Source: Chryseobacterium tructae (GTDB lineage: Bacteria > Bacteroidota > Bacteroidia > Flavobacteriales > Weeksellaceae). From it: a stretch of DNA of 64,000 nucleotides. The translations under genes and the position numbers were made by a program. The stretch covers positions 1,302,001-1,366,000 of the forward strand of contig NZ_JAUFQR010000001.1 in the NCBI RefSeq assembly GCF_030409875.1. The letters are read 5' to 3'. This document shows positions 18,025 through 28,589 of this stretch, piece after piece; position 1 is the first letter of the stretch, and every line of letters starts with the position of its first letter. Below the pieces are notes generated by a model. That model was given only the letters and a program-made list of their open reading frames with translations, was not told where the DNA came from and did no database searches.

Positions 18025-20610
18025 ATGAATCGGACTATTGTAATGAAGAATTACAGGCTTGCACTGTATCTTGGACTAGCCATGGCATCGCCGGCAGTTC
18101 TGGCACAGAAAAAAGACACTGTAAAAACGACCAAGGACAAAACTGAAAAAGCAGATCTTTCATCATCAAAGAAGACAAAAAAAATTGACGAACTGATTAA
18201 GAAAGGAACTTACAAAAAAGGGATTTTCAATACCATTCAGGTAAAAACAGATCTTTATTTTGAAATTCCAGACAGTTTGATGGGACGCCAGTTTTTGGTA
18301 GTGAACAAACTATCTCAGGTACCTATGCAGGTAAATGAGGCTGGTTTGAACAAAGGAATGAACTATGAAAATAAGATCATTTCTTTTCACAGAGATAAAG
18401 TAGCTAAAAAGGTATGGGTAAGAACTTCTGAAGCGAAGGTGTCTTCTCCTAAAAATGACGCCATTACAAAATCTGTAAAGGATAACTTCTCAGAATCTGT
18501 GATTGAAGTTTTTGATATTGAAGCTCAAAATAATGACTCTACTTCAGTAGCCATTAAAGTGAACAAAGTTTTCGACGGAAACCAGAAAAGCTTTAATGAT
18601 GTTTTAGCAAATGTAGGTCTTGGCGGATCAGTAAAATCAAGTCTTTCCTTTATTGAAGGAGTAAAAACATTTCCGGAAAATCTTGTTGTTAAATCTCAAC
18701 TGAGTACTTCAGTAAATGAAGGCGGAGTAGATTTACCCGTAACACTTGGAGTAACCAGTAATCTCGTATTGCTTCCAAAAGTTCCTATGAAACCAAGGGT
18801 TGCAGATGCTAGAGTAGGATTTTTCAGTGAAAAACATTGGTTCTTCAATGACCACCAGCAGAAAATGGATGAGAAGTTCTTCATCACCCGTTGGAATTTA
18901 GAGCCTAAAGATGAAGATAAAGAAAAATATCAGAGAGGTGAACTTGTAGAGCCTAAAAAGCAGATTGTATATTACATAGATCCTTCCACACCAAAACAAT
19001 GGCGTGAGAAAATTATTGCAGGTGTTCATGACTGGCAGGTTGCTTTTGAACAGGCAGGGTTCAAGAATGCAGTGATTGCTAAGATGCCGGATGAAAAAGA
19101 TGAAGATTTTGATATTGATGATGTAAGATATTCGGTGATTACGTACGCTGCTTCTCCTAAATCTAATGCGATGGGACCATCTGTAGTAGATCCAAGAAGT
19201 GGTGAAATCATTGAGGCGGATATCATCTGGTGGCACAATGTAATGACTTCTCTTCAGGAATGGATGAGAATTCAGATAGGACCTATAGATGCTAGAGCAA
19301 GAGGAAATAAGTTCAGTGATGAGTATATGGGTGAAGCAATTCGTTTTGTATCCTCTCATGAAGTGGGACATACTTTCGGATTGAAGCACAATATGGGATC
19401 TTCTTTTGCATTCCCTGTAGAATCACTTCGTTCAAAAGAGTTTACAGATAAAATGGGCGGTACTGCTCCTTCTATTATGGATTATGCCCGTTACAATTAT
19501 GTAGCTCAGCCGGAAGATGGTGTTACCGCCATCACTCCAAAGATCGGGATTTACGATAAATATGCTATTGAATGGGGATATCGTTGGTATCCGGATGAAT
19601 TCGTTGAGAAAAAAGCATTGAGAAATTTAATAGAAAAACATGAAGATGATCCATTGTATTTCTATGGAGAGCAACAGAGCTATCTGGAAACAATAGATCC
19701 GCGTTCACAGTCCGAAGATTTAGGAGATGATGCGATGAAAGCCAGCGAATATGGAATGAAAAACCTGAAGGTTGTAGCCAATAATCTTTTAAAATGGACT
19801 TATGAAGATGGTAAAGATTATACAGACGCAGGAAGATTATACATGGGTGTTATCGGTCAATGGGATCTGTATACAGGGCATGTAATGGCTAATGTAGGAG
19901 GAATTTATCTTAACAATACCGTTTTTGGTAATAAGAAAAAAGCCTATGAAGCTGTTCCTGCTGAAACTCAGAGAAGAGCGGTTGATTACCTGGTTAAAAA
20001 TTCGATCAATCTTCCCGAGTGGTTATTTTTTAACCCAATTACTGAGAAAACATATTCTGTGAAAAATTCCCCAATGGGGCCATTTGAACAGACACCATAT
20101 ACATTGGCGAGAGGAATGCAGTATGCCAATATCTATTCTCTGTTTATGGATGACAGATTGCTTAGACTCCTTGAGAACGAGTTGAAGCATGAAGTTTCAG
20201 GTTCAAAAGATAAGATCTATACTGTAGAAAACTTATTTGAACAGGTAAGAACAGCCATTTTTAACAAGAAAGGAAGCCTTACGATGCTTGAGAAAATGGC
20301 ACAGAAGAACTACGTGGATGCATTGATTGTTTCGGTGAACAAATTATTCGAAAAAACAGCCGTAAAAACATTGAAAACAGATCAGACATTAAATATGCCA
20401 ATGATCTGCAACTATCATGAAGAAGGTAAAAACCTTAGAAACATCAATTATTCATCCATGAAGAGAGTATCTGAAGTAACGACGTACAAAAGAGCAGAAT
20501 TACAAAAAGTTCTGAACTTCCTGAATGGAACCAGATACAGAGGTGATGACGCTTCAAGAGCACATTACACAGATTTAATTATTCGTATTGAAGAGGCTTT
20601 AAACAAATAA
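18025..20610 (+). CDS. Secreted zinc-dependent metalloprotease (DUF5117/DUF4953 type)
   Basis: The 861-residue protein has a signal peptide (YLGLAMASPAVLAQKK), then a long N-terminal domain. The extended zinc motif HEVGHTFGLKHN lies at residues 445-456 (HExxHxxGxxH) and is followed by a Met-turn-like SIMDYARYNYV, so it is metzincin-like. The domain order fits the large Bacteroidota 'zinc-dependent metalloprotease' family usually found with SusCD pairs. An alternative ATG six codons in (18043) also keeps the signal peptide. The SusC gene follows 6 bases after the stop, suggesting that peptides released outside are imported by that pair. Confidence 0.92.
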   Translation: MNRTIVMKNYRLALYLGLAMASPAVLAQKKDTVKTTKDKTEKADLSSSKKTKKIDELIKKGTYKKGIFNTIQVKTDLYFEIPDSLMGRQFLVVNKLSQVPMQVNEAGLNKGMNYENKIISFHRDKVAKKVWVRTSEAKVSSPKNDAITKSVKDNFSESVIEVFDIEAQNNDSTSVAIKVNKVFDGNQKSFNDVLANVGLGGSVKSSLSFIEGVKTFPENLVVKSQLSTSVNEGGVDLPVTLGVTSNLVLLPKVPMKPRVADARVGFFSEKHWFFNDHQQKMDEKFFITRWNLEPKDEDKEKYQRGELVEPKKQIVYYIDPSTPKQWREKIIAGVHDWQVAFEQAGFKNAVIAKMPDEKDEDFDIDDVRYSVITYAASPKSNAMGPSVVDPRSGEIIEADIIWWHNVMTSLQEWMRIQIGPIDARARGNKFSDEYMGEAIRFVSSHEVGHTFGLKHNMGSSFAFPVESLRSKEFTDKMGGTAPSIMDYARYNYVAQPEDGVTAITPKIGIYDKYAIEWGYRWYPDEFVEKKALRNLIEKHEDDPLYFYGEQQSYLETIDPRSQSEDLGDDAMKASEYGMKNLKVVANNLLKWTYEDGKDYTDAGRLYMGVIGQWDLYTGHVMANVGGIYLNNTVFGNKKKAYEAVPAETQRRAVDYLVKNSINLPEWLFFNPITEKTYSVKNSPMGPFEQTPYTLARGMQYANIYSLFMDDRLLRLLENELKHEVSGSKDKIYTVENLFEQVRTAIFNKKGSLTMLEKMAQKNYVDALIVSVNKLFEKTAVKTLKTDQTLNMPMICNYHEEGKNLRNINYSSMKRVSEVTTYKRAELQKVLNFLNGTRYRGDDASRAHYTDLIIRIEEALNK

Positions 20611-20616
20611 ACAGCA

Positions 20617-23600
20617 ATGAAAAAAACTCTAATCCTTTTACCTCTTTTAGCTGCTCAGGTGGCGTTGGCTCAGGAAAAAAAGACCATCACAGGGAAGATA
20701 GAAGACGGTAGTACTTCCAGCGTTATCGCAGGAGCATCTATAAAAATAGAGACACAGTCGGTTTCTACAAAAACAGACCTTGACGGAATTATTGAAAGTG
20801 TATCCGTAGGTACGGTAGCTGATAAAGACGGGAAGTTTGTATTGGAAATTCCAGTAGATACTAAATCTATTCTGGTAAGTTTTCCGGGATATGAATCCAG
20901 AATCATTCTTATCAATGAGGATAAAACCAATTATACAGTGAGGCTAACACCTGAGGTTACCGATAAAAATAAAATTCAGGAAGTTATCATTACAGGATAT
21001 CAAAAGATTGAAAAACGTAAGCAAACATCAGCCGTTTCTACTGTGAAGATGGACGCTATTACTCAAGCTGGGGTTGCGAGTGTAGATCAAATGCTATCAG
21101 GGCAGATTGCCGGGGTAGTTGTTACTCCTGAAACAGGATCTCCAGGAAGTCCTGCTAAGATCAGAATCCGTGGAACAGCCTCTTTATCCGGCCCACAGGA
21201 TCCGTTATGGGTAATTGATGGTCTTCCATTGGAAGGAAATGATGTTCCTAACTTCAGTGATAAAGATAATATTGATCAGCTTCAGAACTTTTCTATTGCA
21301 GGATTGAACCCGAATGATATTGAAGATATTACTATTCTGAAAGATGCTGCTGCAACAGCTATTTATGGAGCAAGAGCTGCCAATGGGGTAATTTCCATTA
21401 CCACGAAAAAAGGGAAAAAAGGAAACCTGAGATTGAACTTTTCAGCAGATACATTTATCACAGCTCGTCCGGACTTTGATAAACTTAACCTTCTGAATGC
21501 TTCAGAAAAAGTTGACCTTGAATTATCCCTTGCTGGAAATGCTGGATTAACATATCGCTCCGATAGAGGAGAGGTCATGAGAATTTTAACTCAGAACCAA
21601 CAGCTGGAAAATTTCAGAACCGGAGGTTTTGGAGCTTTGAATTTACTGACACAGCAACAAATAAATGCTCTTAGAAATAATAATACCGATTGGGGGAAAC
21701 TGTTGTATAGAAATGCAGTGAATAAACAATATGGATTAAGTATTTCAGGAGGAAGCGACCGTTCTGATTATTACTTATCTCTAGGATATTATGATGAAGA
21801 AGGAACAACAATTGGTACAGGTTTTAAGCGTTACAACTTCACCTTAAAAAACAATTATAAAATAAGCGATAAATTAAACGCAGGGATTTCCATTTTTGGT
21901 ACCCAAAGTGAGAAACAATCGTTTATGACAGATGCTGATGCAGCTGCCAGTCCTGTTAATTATTCAAGAAATGCCAATCCTTATTTATCTCCATACAATG
22001 CTGATGGAAGCTACAGATATGATAAGGATATGGATGGTTACAAAGATGTCTATGTTCCTTTCAACTTCCTGGAGGAAAGAGAAAATACAAATTATACACT
22101 GAAAAACCACTCGGTAAAAGCGATATTGGATTTAGAATATAAGGTTTCAAAAAGCTTGAAGTTCACTTCACAGTTGGGACTTCAGTATGACTCTAATAAG
22201 ACAGAGAAATATGCTGCTGAAAATACTTATTTTACAAGAAAGTTCAGAGAAGGAACCTCTTATTTCAAAAACGGAGGATACCAATATTTCTTACCTGCAG
22301 GAGGTATAAAGCAGAATTGGGATAATGAGTACTTCCAATACAACTGGAAGTTACAGGGGATGTACAGTACAAAGATCAATTCAGTACATGAAATTGATGT
22401 GATGGCTGGAACAGAAATCCGTAGAACAAAAGATAATACTACACTTACCAGAGCCTTTGGATTCAACAGTCTTACTAAGGCAGGGGTTCCTATTGTATTT
22501 CCTAGTTCAGATTTTGCAGCAGACAAAAAATACGAAACCTATCGTGAAATGCCTGTTGTAGAGAATGCTTATGCATCCATGTTTGCTACAGCTTCTTATA
22601 CTTATGATCAAAAGTATACTTTCTTTGGAAGTGTGAGATATGATGGAACAAACTTATTTGGGGTAAATAAAAAGTACAGATATTTACCAATATGGGCACT
22701 TTCAGGATCTTGGCTGGTGACAAAGGAAAATTTTATGAGCAACGTTCCTGTTATCTCTAATCTTAGACTGAGAGCATCTTATGGATTACAGGGAAATATT
22801 GATCGTAATACCTCTCCATTCTTTATCGGGGAATATAATAATACAACCATATTACCTGGAGTAAACGAAAATGTAATTAATGTAATCAGTCCTCCAAATG
22901 ACAAACTTCGTTGGGAGAAAACAACGAATACCAACGTCGGTGTCGATTTGGGATTATTCCAAAACCGAATTAACCTTACTGCTGATGTTTACAACAGAAA
23001 AGGGACGGATATGATCAGTATGAGATCAACTCCACTTGAATCAGGATTCGAATATACGATGGCAAACTGGGGAAGTCTTACCAACAAAGGTTTGAATTGG
23101 CGATCTCTACCAGAAATATTAACAAAGAAAACTTCAAGTGGTCAACTACGATCAATTTTGCACATAACAAAAGTAATGTAATTACAGAACAGCCTCGTGA
23201 TAATGCACGTCTTCCTAGCAGAGAAGGACTTCCTGTAAATGCTGTTTTTGCATTGAAAACTGCGGGAATGGACGAAAACGGAAACCCAATGTTCTGGAAA
23301 GGCAATGAAAAAGTGAAAATTGAAGATCTATTCGGATTATATGATCCTTATGAAGATTTCCTTCCTGGATACTTTTCACAGTCAAAGCTTTCAAGTAAAG
23401 AATTAAGAGAGCTGTTTACCTATGTAGGAGACAGAGATCCTAAATTTACAGGAGGTATTATCAATACTTTTAAAATACATGATTTTGACCTGACGGTTTC
23501 TGCGACATTCAACCTTAAACAAACCGTTATGAAGACACCTTCTTATAAAGGGATGGAGTTGGATAGAGGACGAAACTATACAAGAGATATCTATCAGGCA

Positions 23601-23944
23601 GGAACTACACTTCCGGGGATCACAAGTCCTGAAGCAGATAGTAACCCAGGATGGATGGGGAATAAATGGCTTCTTAACAACGACTATAACGTCTATAATC
23701 TGTTAGATATATGGGCAAAGGAGATTAGCTATATTAGAATCAGTAGTATTCGTTTAGGGTATACACTTCCTAAGAAATTTACCAGCCCAATGGGAATCAG
23801 TAGTTGAGACTGAGCGTTGAAGGGCGTAACCTGTTTGTATTCAGTAATGGTTATAAAGGATATTTCGATCCGGAAACGTATGGAAATATTTACGCACAAC
23901 CTATCTCCCGTTCAGTGACCCTAGGATTTAATGTTTCTTTTTAA
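20617..23944 (+). CDS. SusC/RagA-type TonB-dependent receptor (two apparent frameshifts near 23094 and 23803)
   Basis: A signal peptide (ILLPLLAAQVALAQ) is followed by a carboxypeptidase-like domain (KTITGKIEDGSTSSVIAGASI), a TonB-box-like segment, the plug (IRIRGTASLSGPQDPLWVIDG and ILKDAAATAIYGARAANGVI) and the barrel. The frame breaks twice. Restoring G in TTTGAATTGG near 23094 gives GLELAISTRNIN, and one base near 23803 gives LRLSVEGRNLFVF and a final TLGFNVSF. The repaired length is 1,109 residues. Partner of the SusD at 23957 and probably an oligopeptide or glycan importer. Two losses of one base in one gene fit sequence error better than decay. Confidence 0.9.
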
Positions 23945-23956
23945 AACTTGAAAAAA

Positions 23957-25279
23957 ATGAGAAAAATAACAACATTTATCGCATTAGCAGCACTTAGTTT
24001 TACCAGTATTGGCTGTGATAGATTTTTAGATATACAGCCTGAAGGTAAAGTAGTCCCTATGAATGTAGACGACTACAGAAAGGTACTTACATCTGCTTAT
24101 TCAAGATATCCGACTCACAAATCTTTAGTAGCATTGCGTACAGATGAGCTTAGTCTGGATGAAAATGCCAGTGGATTTGCTTACAATCGTGAACTTGCGA
24201 TGTGGAAAGATACCGGCTATGATTCAAACACAACAGAATTTCCTTGGGTAGGATTCTATTCCGTGATCTTTTACATGAACCAGATCATCAATGAAGGAAG
24301 TAAGAGCATGACGGATTCCCCTGTGAAGCAGCAAATATTAGCTGAAGCATATGCATTGCGTGCCTATTCTTATTTTGATTTGATTAATTTATATGGTAAG
24401 CAATACAACGCTGCTACAGCATCCACAGACAAAGGAGTACCTCTTAGTTTAGAAATTGATGTGGAGGCGGTACTGAAGCCTTCAACTGTACAGCAGGTAT
24501 ATGATCAGGTACATTCTGATATTGCAAAAGCTGAAGGATTGATGCAGGAGCAACAGCAGCCATTAGGAATTAATTACAGATTTTCTAAAGTTTCTTTAAA
24601 GGCTTTACAGGCAAGAATGGCATTGTATCAGGGAGATTGGAACAACGCTTTGGATTATTCACAACAGGTACTTGCCATCAAAGATGGATTGAGTGATTTA
24701 AATACAACCAATGTAGCTCCTCACCATTATGCTTCTGTAGAATCAATCCTTGCCTTAGAAAAAGCGTTTGATGGTTCTGTAAAGAATAATTTATCTTTTG
24801 CTGCTCCTGAGCTGATTGCAGCATATAATAAAACGACAGATAAAAGATTTGGGCTTTATTTTGAAAAGGCTCCTGACCGTTATAATATCATTAAAAAAGG
24901 AGATTCAGACTTTAAAGTAACCTTCAGAACATCTGAAATGTATTTTATCAAATCTGAAGCATTTCTGAAGCTGAATAGACTTGATGAAGCCAAAGAGACT
25001 TTATTAAAAGTACTAAAAAACAGATATACTCCGGAAGGATATACATCGGTTCAAAATGCTGTAGCTTCAATGAACACTACAGATTTCATGAATTTTATTC
25101 TGGATGAAAGATTTAGAGAATTTGCTGTGGAAGGTCATCGTTGGTTTGATTTAAGAAGAGCCAATCAGAAAAAGATCACGCATAAGGTCGGTGGAAAAGA
25201 TTTTATTCTGGAGCAGAATGACCCGAGATATACGATTGCATATCCGCAAAGTGCAAAAAAGAACAATCCTAATTTATAA
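23957..25279 (+). CDS. SusD/RagB-family nutrient-binding lipoprotein
   Basis: ATG 23957 starts a lipoprotein signal (ITTFIALAALSFTSIGC) with lipobox S-I-G-C, then DRFLDIQPEGKVVP. The TTG at 23948 is rejected. The 440-residue protein has the helical YALRAYSYFDLINLYGKQYN and C-terminal ILDERFREFAVEGHRWFDLRR segments of the SusD family. It forms the surface lid of the SusC receptor just upstream. Operon order is protease, SusC, SusD. Confidence 0.93.
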   Translation: MRKITTFIALAALSFTSIGCDRFLDIQPEGKVVPMNVDDYRKVLTSAYSRYPTHKSLVALRTDELSLDENASGFAYNRELAMWKDTGYDSNTTEFPWVGFYSVIFYMNQIINEGSKSMTDSPVKQQILAEAYALRAYSYFDLINLYGKQYNAATASTDKGVPLSLEIDVEAVLKPSTVQQVYDQVHSDIAKAEGLMQEQQQPLGINYRFSKVSLKALQARMALYQGDWNNALDYSQQVLAIKDGLSDLNTTNVAPHHYASVESILALEKAFDGSVKNNLSFAAPELIAAYNKTTDKRFGLYFEKAPDRYNIIKKGDSDFKVTFRTSEMYFIKSEAFLKLNRLDEAKETLLKVLKNRYTPEGYTSVQNAVASMNTTDFMNFILDERFREFAVEGHRWFDLRRANQKKITHKVGGKDFILEQNDPRYTIAYPQSAKKNNPNL

Positions 25280-25303
25280 GACACTTCATATTAACAACCC
25301 TTG

Positions 25304-25339
25304 AAACCGTTAGAACTTAATCGTTCTAGCGGTTTTTTT
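25304..25339 (+). terminator. Hairpin terminator after susD
   Basis: AACCGTTAGAAC and GTTCTAGCGGTT form a 12-bp stem with one G-T pair, followed by seven T. It abuts the promoter of the response regulator. Confidence 0.85.
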
Positions 25340-25340
25340 G

Positions 25341-25348
25341 TACTTTTG
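25341..25348 (+). promoter_or_regulatory. -7 promoter element TACTTTTG for the LytTR regulator
   Basis: It matches TAnnTTTG and ends only 7 bases before the ATG at 25356, so the mRNA should be leaderless or nearly so. It starts right at the end of the preceding terminator. Confidence 0.7.
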
Positions 25349-25355
25349 CAGCGTT

Positions 25356-26120
25356 ATGAAAATTGCCATTATAGAAGATGAGTTGTTGGCTGTAAATTAT
25401 CTGAAAGATCTTTTAGATAAACAAAGTATTGTTCCCGTTACGGAAACAGTGATTCTTCGTTCCAAAAAAAAGGCAATAGACTTCTTTGAAAACGATTCTG
25501 CTGATCTTATTTTTATGGATATTCATCTTGGTGACGGGATGAGTTTAGAGATCTTTGAACAAGTGGAACTTTTCACTCCTATTATCTTTATCACAGCATT
25601 TGATGAGTATGCAATGAGGGTTTTCAAACATTTCACAATAGATTATGTACTTAAGCCTTTTGAAGAGGAAGATCTCCATCAGGCATTACAGAAATTCGTT
25701 TCCATCAGAAATAATTTTGATCCTGAACCTTTATTGAAATCCATTTCTACATTGCGTCAGGGAGAAGATACGGAAGTGATGAAACGTTTTATGGTAAGAG
25801 AAGGGAATAAGTTAAAGTCCGTAGATGAGCAAAATACAGCGTATTTCTTTGCTTCAGGGAAATACCTTTTCCTGACGACGATGGATAATCAGACCTATAT
25901 TTATGATGACACCATTAAGGATATTATCCAGAAACTGAATCCGCAGGTTTTCTTTAAAGTAAACCGTAAGTTTATCATCAATAAAGAGGCGATTACAGAA
26001 ATCATCAAACATTCAAGTCAGAAGGTAGAATTACAACTATCTCCTAAACCTGAGGTAAGTGATGAGGTATTTATCAGTAAAATGCAGATCGCTGAATGCC
26101 TGAACTGGCTGAAGAATTAA
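25356..26120 (+). CDS. LytTR-family response regulator
   Basis: ATG 25356 gives 254 residues starting MKIAIIEDELLAVNYL. The receiver domain shows acidic E7-D8-E9, phosphoacceptor Asp55 in LIFMDIHLGDG and Lys100 in YVLKPFEEED. The C-terminal LytTR DNA-binding domain shows the family's KSVDEQNTAYFFASGKYLFL and FFKVNRKFIINKEAI segments. The earlier start at 25338 falls in the promoter. Its partner is most likely the LytS-type kinase at 16316. The two flank the protease and SusCD operon, which is the likely regulon. Confidence 0.92.
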   Translation: MKIAIIEDELLAVNYLKDLLDKQSIVPVTETVILRSKKKAIDFFENDSADLIFMDIHLGDGMSLEIFEQVELFTPIIFITAFDEYAMRVFKHFTIDYVLKPFEEEDLHQALQKFVSIRNNFDPEPLLKSISTLRQGEDTEVMKRFMVREGNKLKSVDEQNTAYFFASGKYLFLTTMDNQTYIYDDTIKDIIQKLNPQVFFKVNRKFIINKEAITEIIKHSSQKVELQLSPKPEVSDEVFISKMQIAECLNWLKN

Positions 26121-26542
26121 GGGGAAGGAAGTTGGAGGCTGGAAGAGGGAAGTCCTTGTAGTCAGAATATATATTTAAGTCTTTTTTTAAATCATATAGC
26201 TTTATGGGCGATGAAATCAATTATCGTGGCTGGTAAATAAAGTATTATGATGATTTTTTTATTTCTCGCAGATTGCACCAATTTCGGTGATGTTTGTGAA
26301 TAAGAAAATCAGAGATTTTCTAAAAGTTATGTGTCCTTTTTATACCCAATGTTTTTAGCTTAAAATCTCTTAAGTGTTTAAAATCTTTTGTGGCTTTTGT
26401 GGTTACCATTTAAAATGAAAAGAGGTAAAAGAAGAGGGAAGTACTTTTAACTTCCATTCTCCCTCTTCTAGCTTCCGATCCTTTCCCTATCCATTTTTTT
26501 CGTATTTTCCCTACCGAAAACTAATTGTTTAAACACGGGACT
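26121..26542. repeat. Gene-free 420 bp with GGAAGCTGGAAG-type arms and degenerate repeats (copy 2)
   Basis: The left end (GGAGGCTGGAAGAGGGAAG near 26132) and right end (CCCTCTTCTAGCTTCC near 26462) are imperfect inverted copies of the words seen at 11806 and 51731, but about 310 bases apart. Inside are ATTTCTCGCAGATTGCACC near 26258 and TTTTGTGGCTTTTGTGGTT near 26384. They resemble the 'CTCGCAGATT' and 'TTTGTGGTT' repeats I know from other Bacteroidota intergenic regions. I see no gene. Confidence 0.55.
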
Positions 26543-28003
26543 ATGAAAATATACTTATTCCTTATTGTAATGCTTTCGGGTACTGTATTTTCACAAAAGA
26601 TACAGCTTAAAAAAGATAAGATCCTATTCAATGAAAAGGAAGTAGGAGTCCTGAAATCGCCTTACAGAGACCATTTTGAGTTTTATAACCTGGCGAATGA
26701 GAAAGTTTTTGATGCCGATTTAAAAGGAGTTACCCTGGCAAAAGAACAGTTTCTGTATTATCTGGATATGAAGTCAGCAGATGGAAAAATAACCCAGATT
26801 CCCTATGAAGTATTAATTACCTCATTTAAACCGGATAGAATTGTAGCTCATCAATTGGCCGTAAAGTATCATCTTTTCAATGAAAATGGTTTTGATAAGG
26901 CAGAACTGGAAAAATTCTTTACCACTCCAAGAGAAAATCTAGGTGACAAATATTTGGCTGCAAAAACCAATAGTATTGCCGAAGATAATGCAAGAAAAAG
27001 CAGGCTGGACAATATAAGAAGTCTCTATAATCCAAGAATGGGCTCTAATGGAGAAATCCTTATCAACAATGGGAGCTATCAGCCTAAGATTATTGGATAT
27101 TCAAAAGCTTTTAATTGTGTAGGGTTCAATAATGCCGGATCGTGTCTGGAAGTAACTGATCTGGATGGGGTGAAGGTTGCTTCTATGTATCAGACCAATC
27201 AGGGATTAAAGACGTATTTGGTAAGAACATTTGATAATAATGAATTTACTTTTACCGCCACAAGGTCTTATGCCCCTTCAGATTATGCATTTATTAATGA
27301 GTTTGTTGCCAATCTTTTTATGGAGGGCTATACGTTGGAACATCAGGCTTACTATAAAAATCAACAGCTTAACCAGGCAAAAATGAATGATGCTGTGAAT
27401 CGCAGTATCAATTTATATGATGTTCCTGGGTATCTGGTTGAGAAATCAGGAAAGAAAACAGAAGGAGCCATTACCATCTGGTTTGAAATGCTGGATCCGG
27501 AAAGAACAGGGCAAAAGCTTCCTCAGGATGGAGCCGATCGTTTTGGGCAGCGTGTAACGTTGAAGAAAAGGTTACCAGGGATGAATAGTATGGCTACCAA
27601 AGTATATGATGCTGATTCAGGAGTCCATTTTTGTGTTTCTCCAAATGGAAACGAAGAATGTTACTACGGATTGGATGTAAAAGGAGAATTCATGAAAAAG
27701 CTGCAGAATTATGGAAGTCTTTACGGAAATAATGCCTACTTCTATAAACTGATTGCTAAAGAAAATAAGATTATGTTGCTGCAGGATCCTGTGGAACACT
27801 GGAAATACGTCATTAAAACAGATATTCAGCCTAAAGGACAAATGCTGGACAACAGATCCAATGACAAGCTTTCCGAAAAGCTGGCAGACTATCTTAAAGA
27901 TTGTAAGTCTGTTTCTGATCAGCTTAAAAGTGAAAATCTTGATCTTAAAAATGAAGAAAATCTGATCAGAATCATTTCGGATTACAGTAAGTGTAAAAAA
28001 TAG
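26543..28003 (+). CDS. Secreted protein of unknown function
   Basis: ATG 26543 gives 486 residues with a clean signal peptide (IYLFLIVMLSGTVFSQK). I recognise no domain. The body is rich in beta-type segments (KIQLKKDKILFNEKEVGVLK), and the middle mentions a short 'NNGSYQPKIIGYSKAFNCVGFNN' stretch containing one of few cysteines. The C-terminal 40 residues are helical and Lys-rich (LADYLKDCKSVSDQLKSENL). The immunity-like gene at 28006 begins 2 bases after its stop, so it heads the small-protein cluster. It could be an effector, an envelope protein or unrelated. Confidence 0.7.
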   Translation: MKIYLFLIVMLSGTVFSQKIQLKKDKILFNEKEVGVLKSPYRDHFEFYNLANEKVFDADLKGVTLAKEQFLYYLDMKSADGKITQIPYEVLITSFKPDRIVAHQLAVKYHLFNENGFDKAELEKFFTTPRENLGDKYLAAKTNSIAEDNARKSRLDNIRSLYNPRMGSNGEILINNGSYQPKIIGYSKAFNCVGFNNAGSCLEVTDLDGVKVASMYQTNQGLKTYLVRTFDNNEFTFTATRSYAPSDYAFINEFVANLFMEGYTLEHQAYYKNQQLNQAKMNDAVNRSINLYDVPGYLVEKSGKKTEGAITIWFEMLDPERTGQKLPQDGADRFGQRVTLKKRLPGMNSMATKVYDADSGVHFCVSPNGNEECYYGLDVKGEFMKKLQNYGSLYGNNAYFYKLIAKENKIMLLQDPVEHWKYVIKTDIQPKGQMLDNRSNDKLSEKLADYLKDCKSVSDQLKSENLDLKNEENLIRIISDYSKCKK

Positions 28004-28005
28004 AG

Positions 28006-28566
28006 ATGAAAATAATAACCTATGAAAATGAGCATCATCAGCTCATTACAGAAGAAGAGGCTCAGAAAGCTCAGATTTTTACCAAAATTATTAAAGCCGA
28101 TTCCCTGACAAAAATTAAGGAAGAATTTTTCAATGGAGAATTGAGCAATGTGGTATTCTATCAGGAAGGAGAGACTATTGATGAAATATTTGATCAATAT
28201 CCCGGACTTAATGGAGCTGATGTGGCAATAAGAAAAGAAATTCAGGGGAATTATATAAGAGAAGAAGTCTTTGGATATCTTAGAAATCAAAGATTAAAAC
28301 TACATTCATTTACTATAGACCATGTTTTAACGGGAAAGACTATTTGTTTTGGAGATTATGATTTACAGACAGGTAATATAATCTTAAAAAGTGTCATGAA
28401 AATACAATATGATCAATTTTTGGATATTGCCTATTATTACCATTATAATAGTTCAGGCAAAATAGATTATATTGAAGAAGGGAGTGGTGAAAGAGGATGT
28501 AATGAATACTCTGAATCATACTATAATGACGCTTTACCTTTATTTCCTAAAATAGAAGATCGTTGA
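28006..28566 (+). CDS. Small acidic cytoplasmic protein, immunity-like (paralogous to 29446 gene)
   Basis: The 186-residue protein has no signal peptide. Its opening (YENEHHQLITEEEAQKAQIF) resembles that of the 29446 product (YDEEFLTEEEALAGGSYI), and both continue with a basic helix and a VVFYQEGE / VYYLSSEE strand, so the two look paralogous. Acidic proteins of this size in tandem, each with its own diverged sequence, are typical of immunity proteins of polymorphic toxin systems. No toxin gene is seen next to it. Function is inferred only. Confidence 0.6.
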   Translation: MKIITYENEHHQLITEEEAQKAQIFTKIIKADSLTKIKEEFFNGELSNVVFYQEGETIDEIFDQYPGLNGADVAIRKEIQGNYIREEVFGYLRNQRLKLHSFTIDHVLTGKTICFGDYDLQTGNIILKSVMKIQYDQFLDIAYYYHYNSSGKIDYIEEGSGERGCNEYSESYYNDALPLFPKIEDR

Positions 28567-28589
28567 AGGGTGGCGGGATTTTGTAATGA

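Noticed and set aside
20617..23944. SusC split into two or three genes
   Set aside because: Joining the three frames restores a continuous barrel of normal length, including the final strand ending TLGFNVSF.
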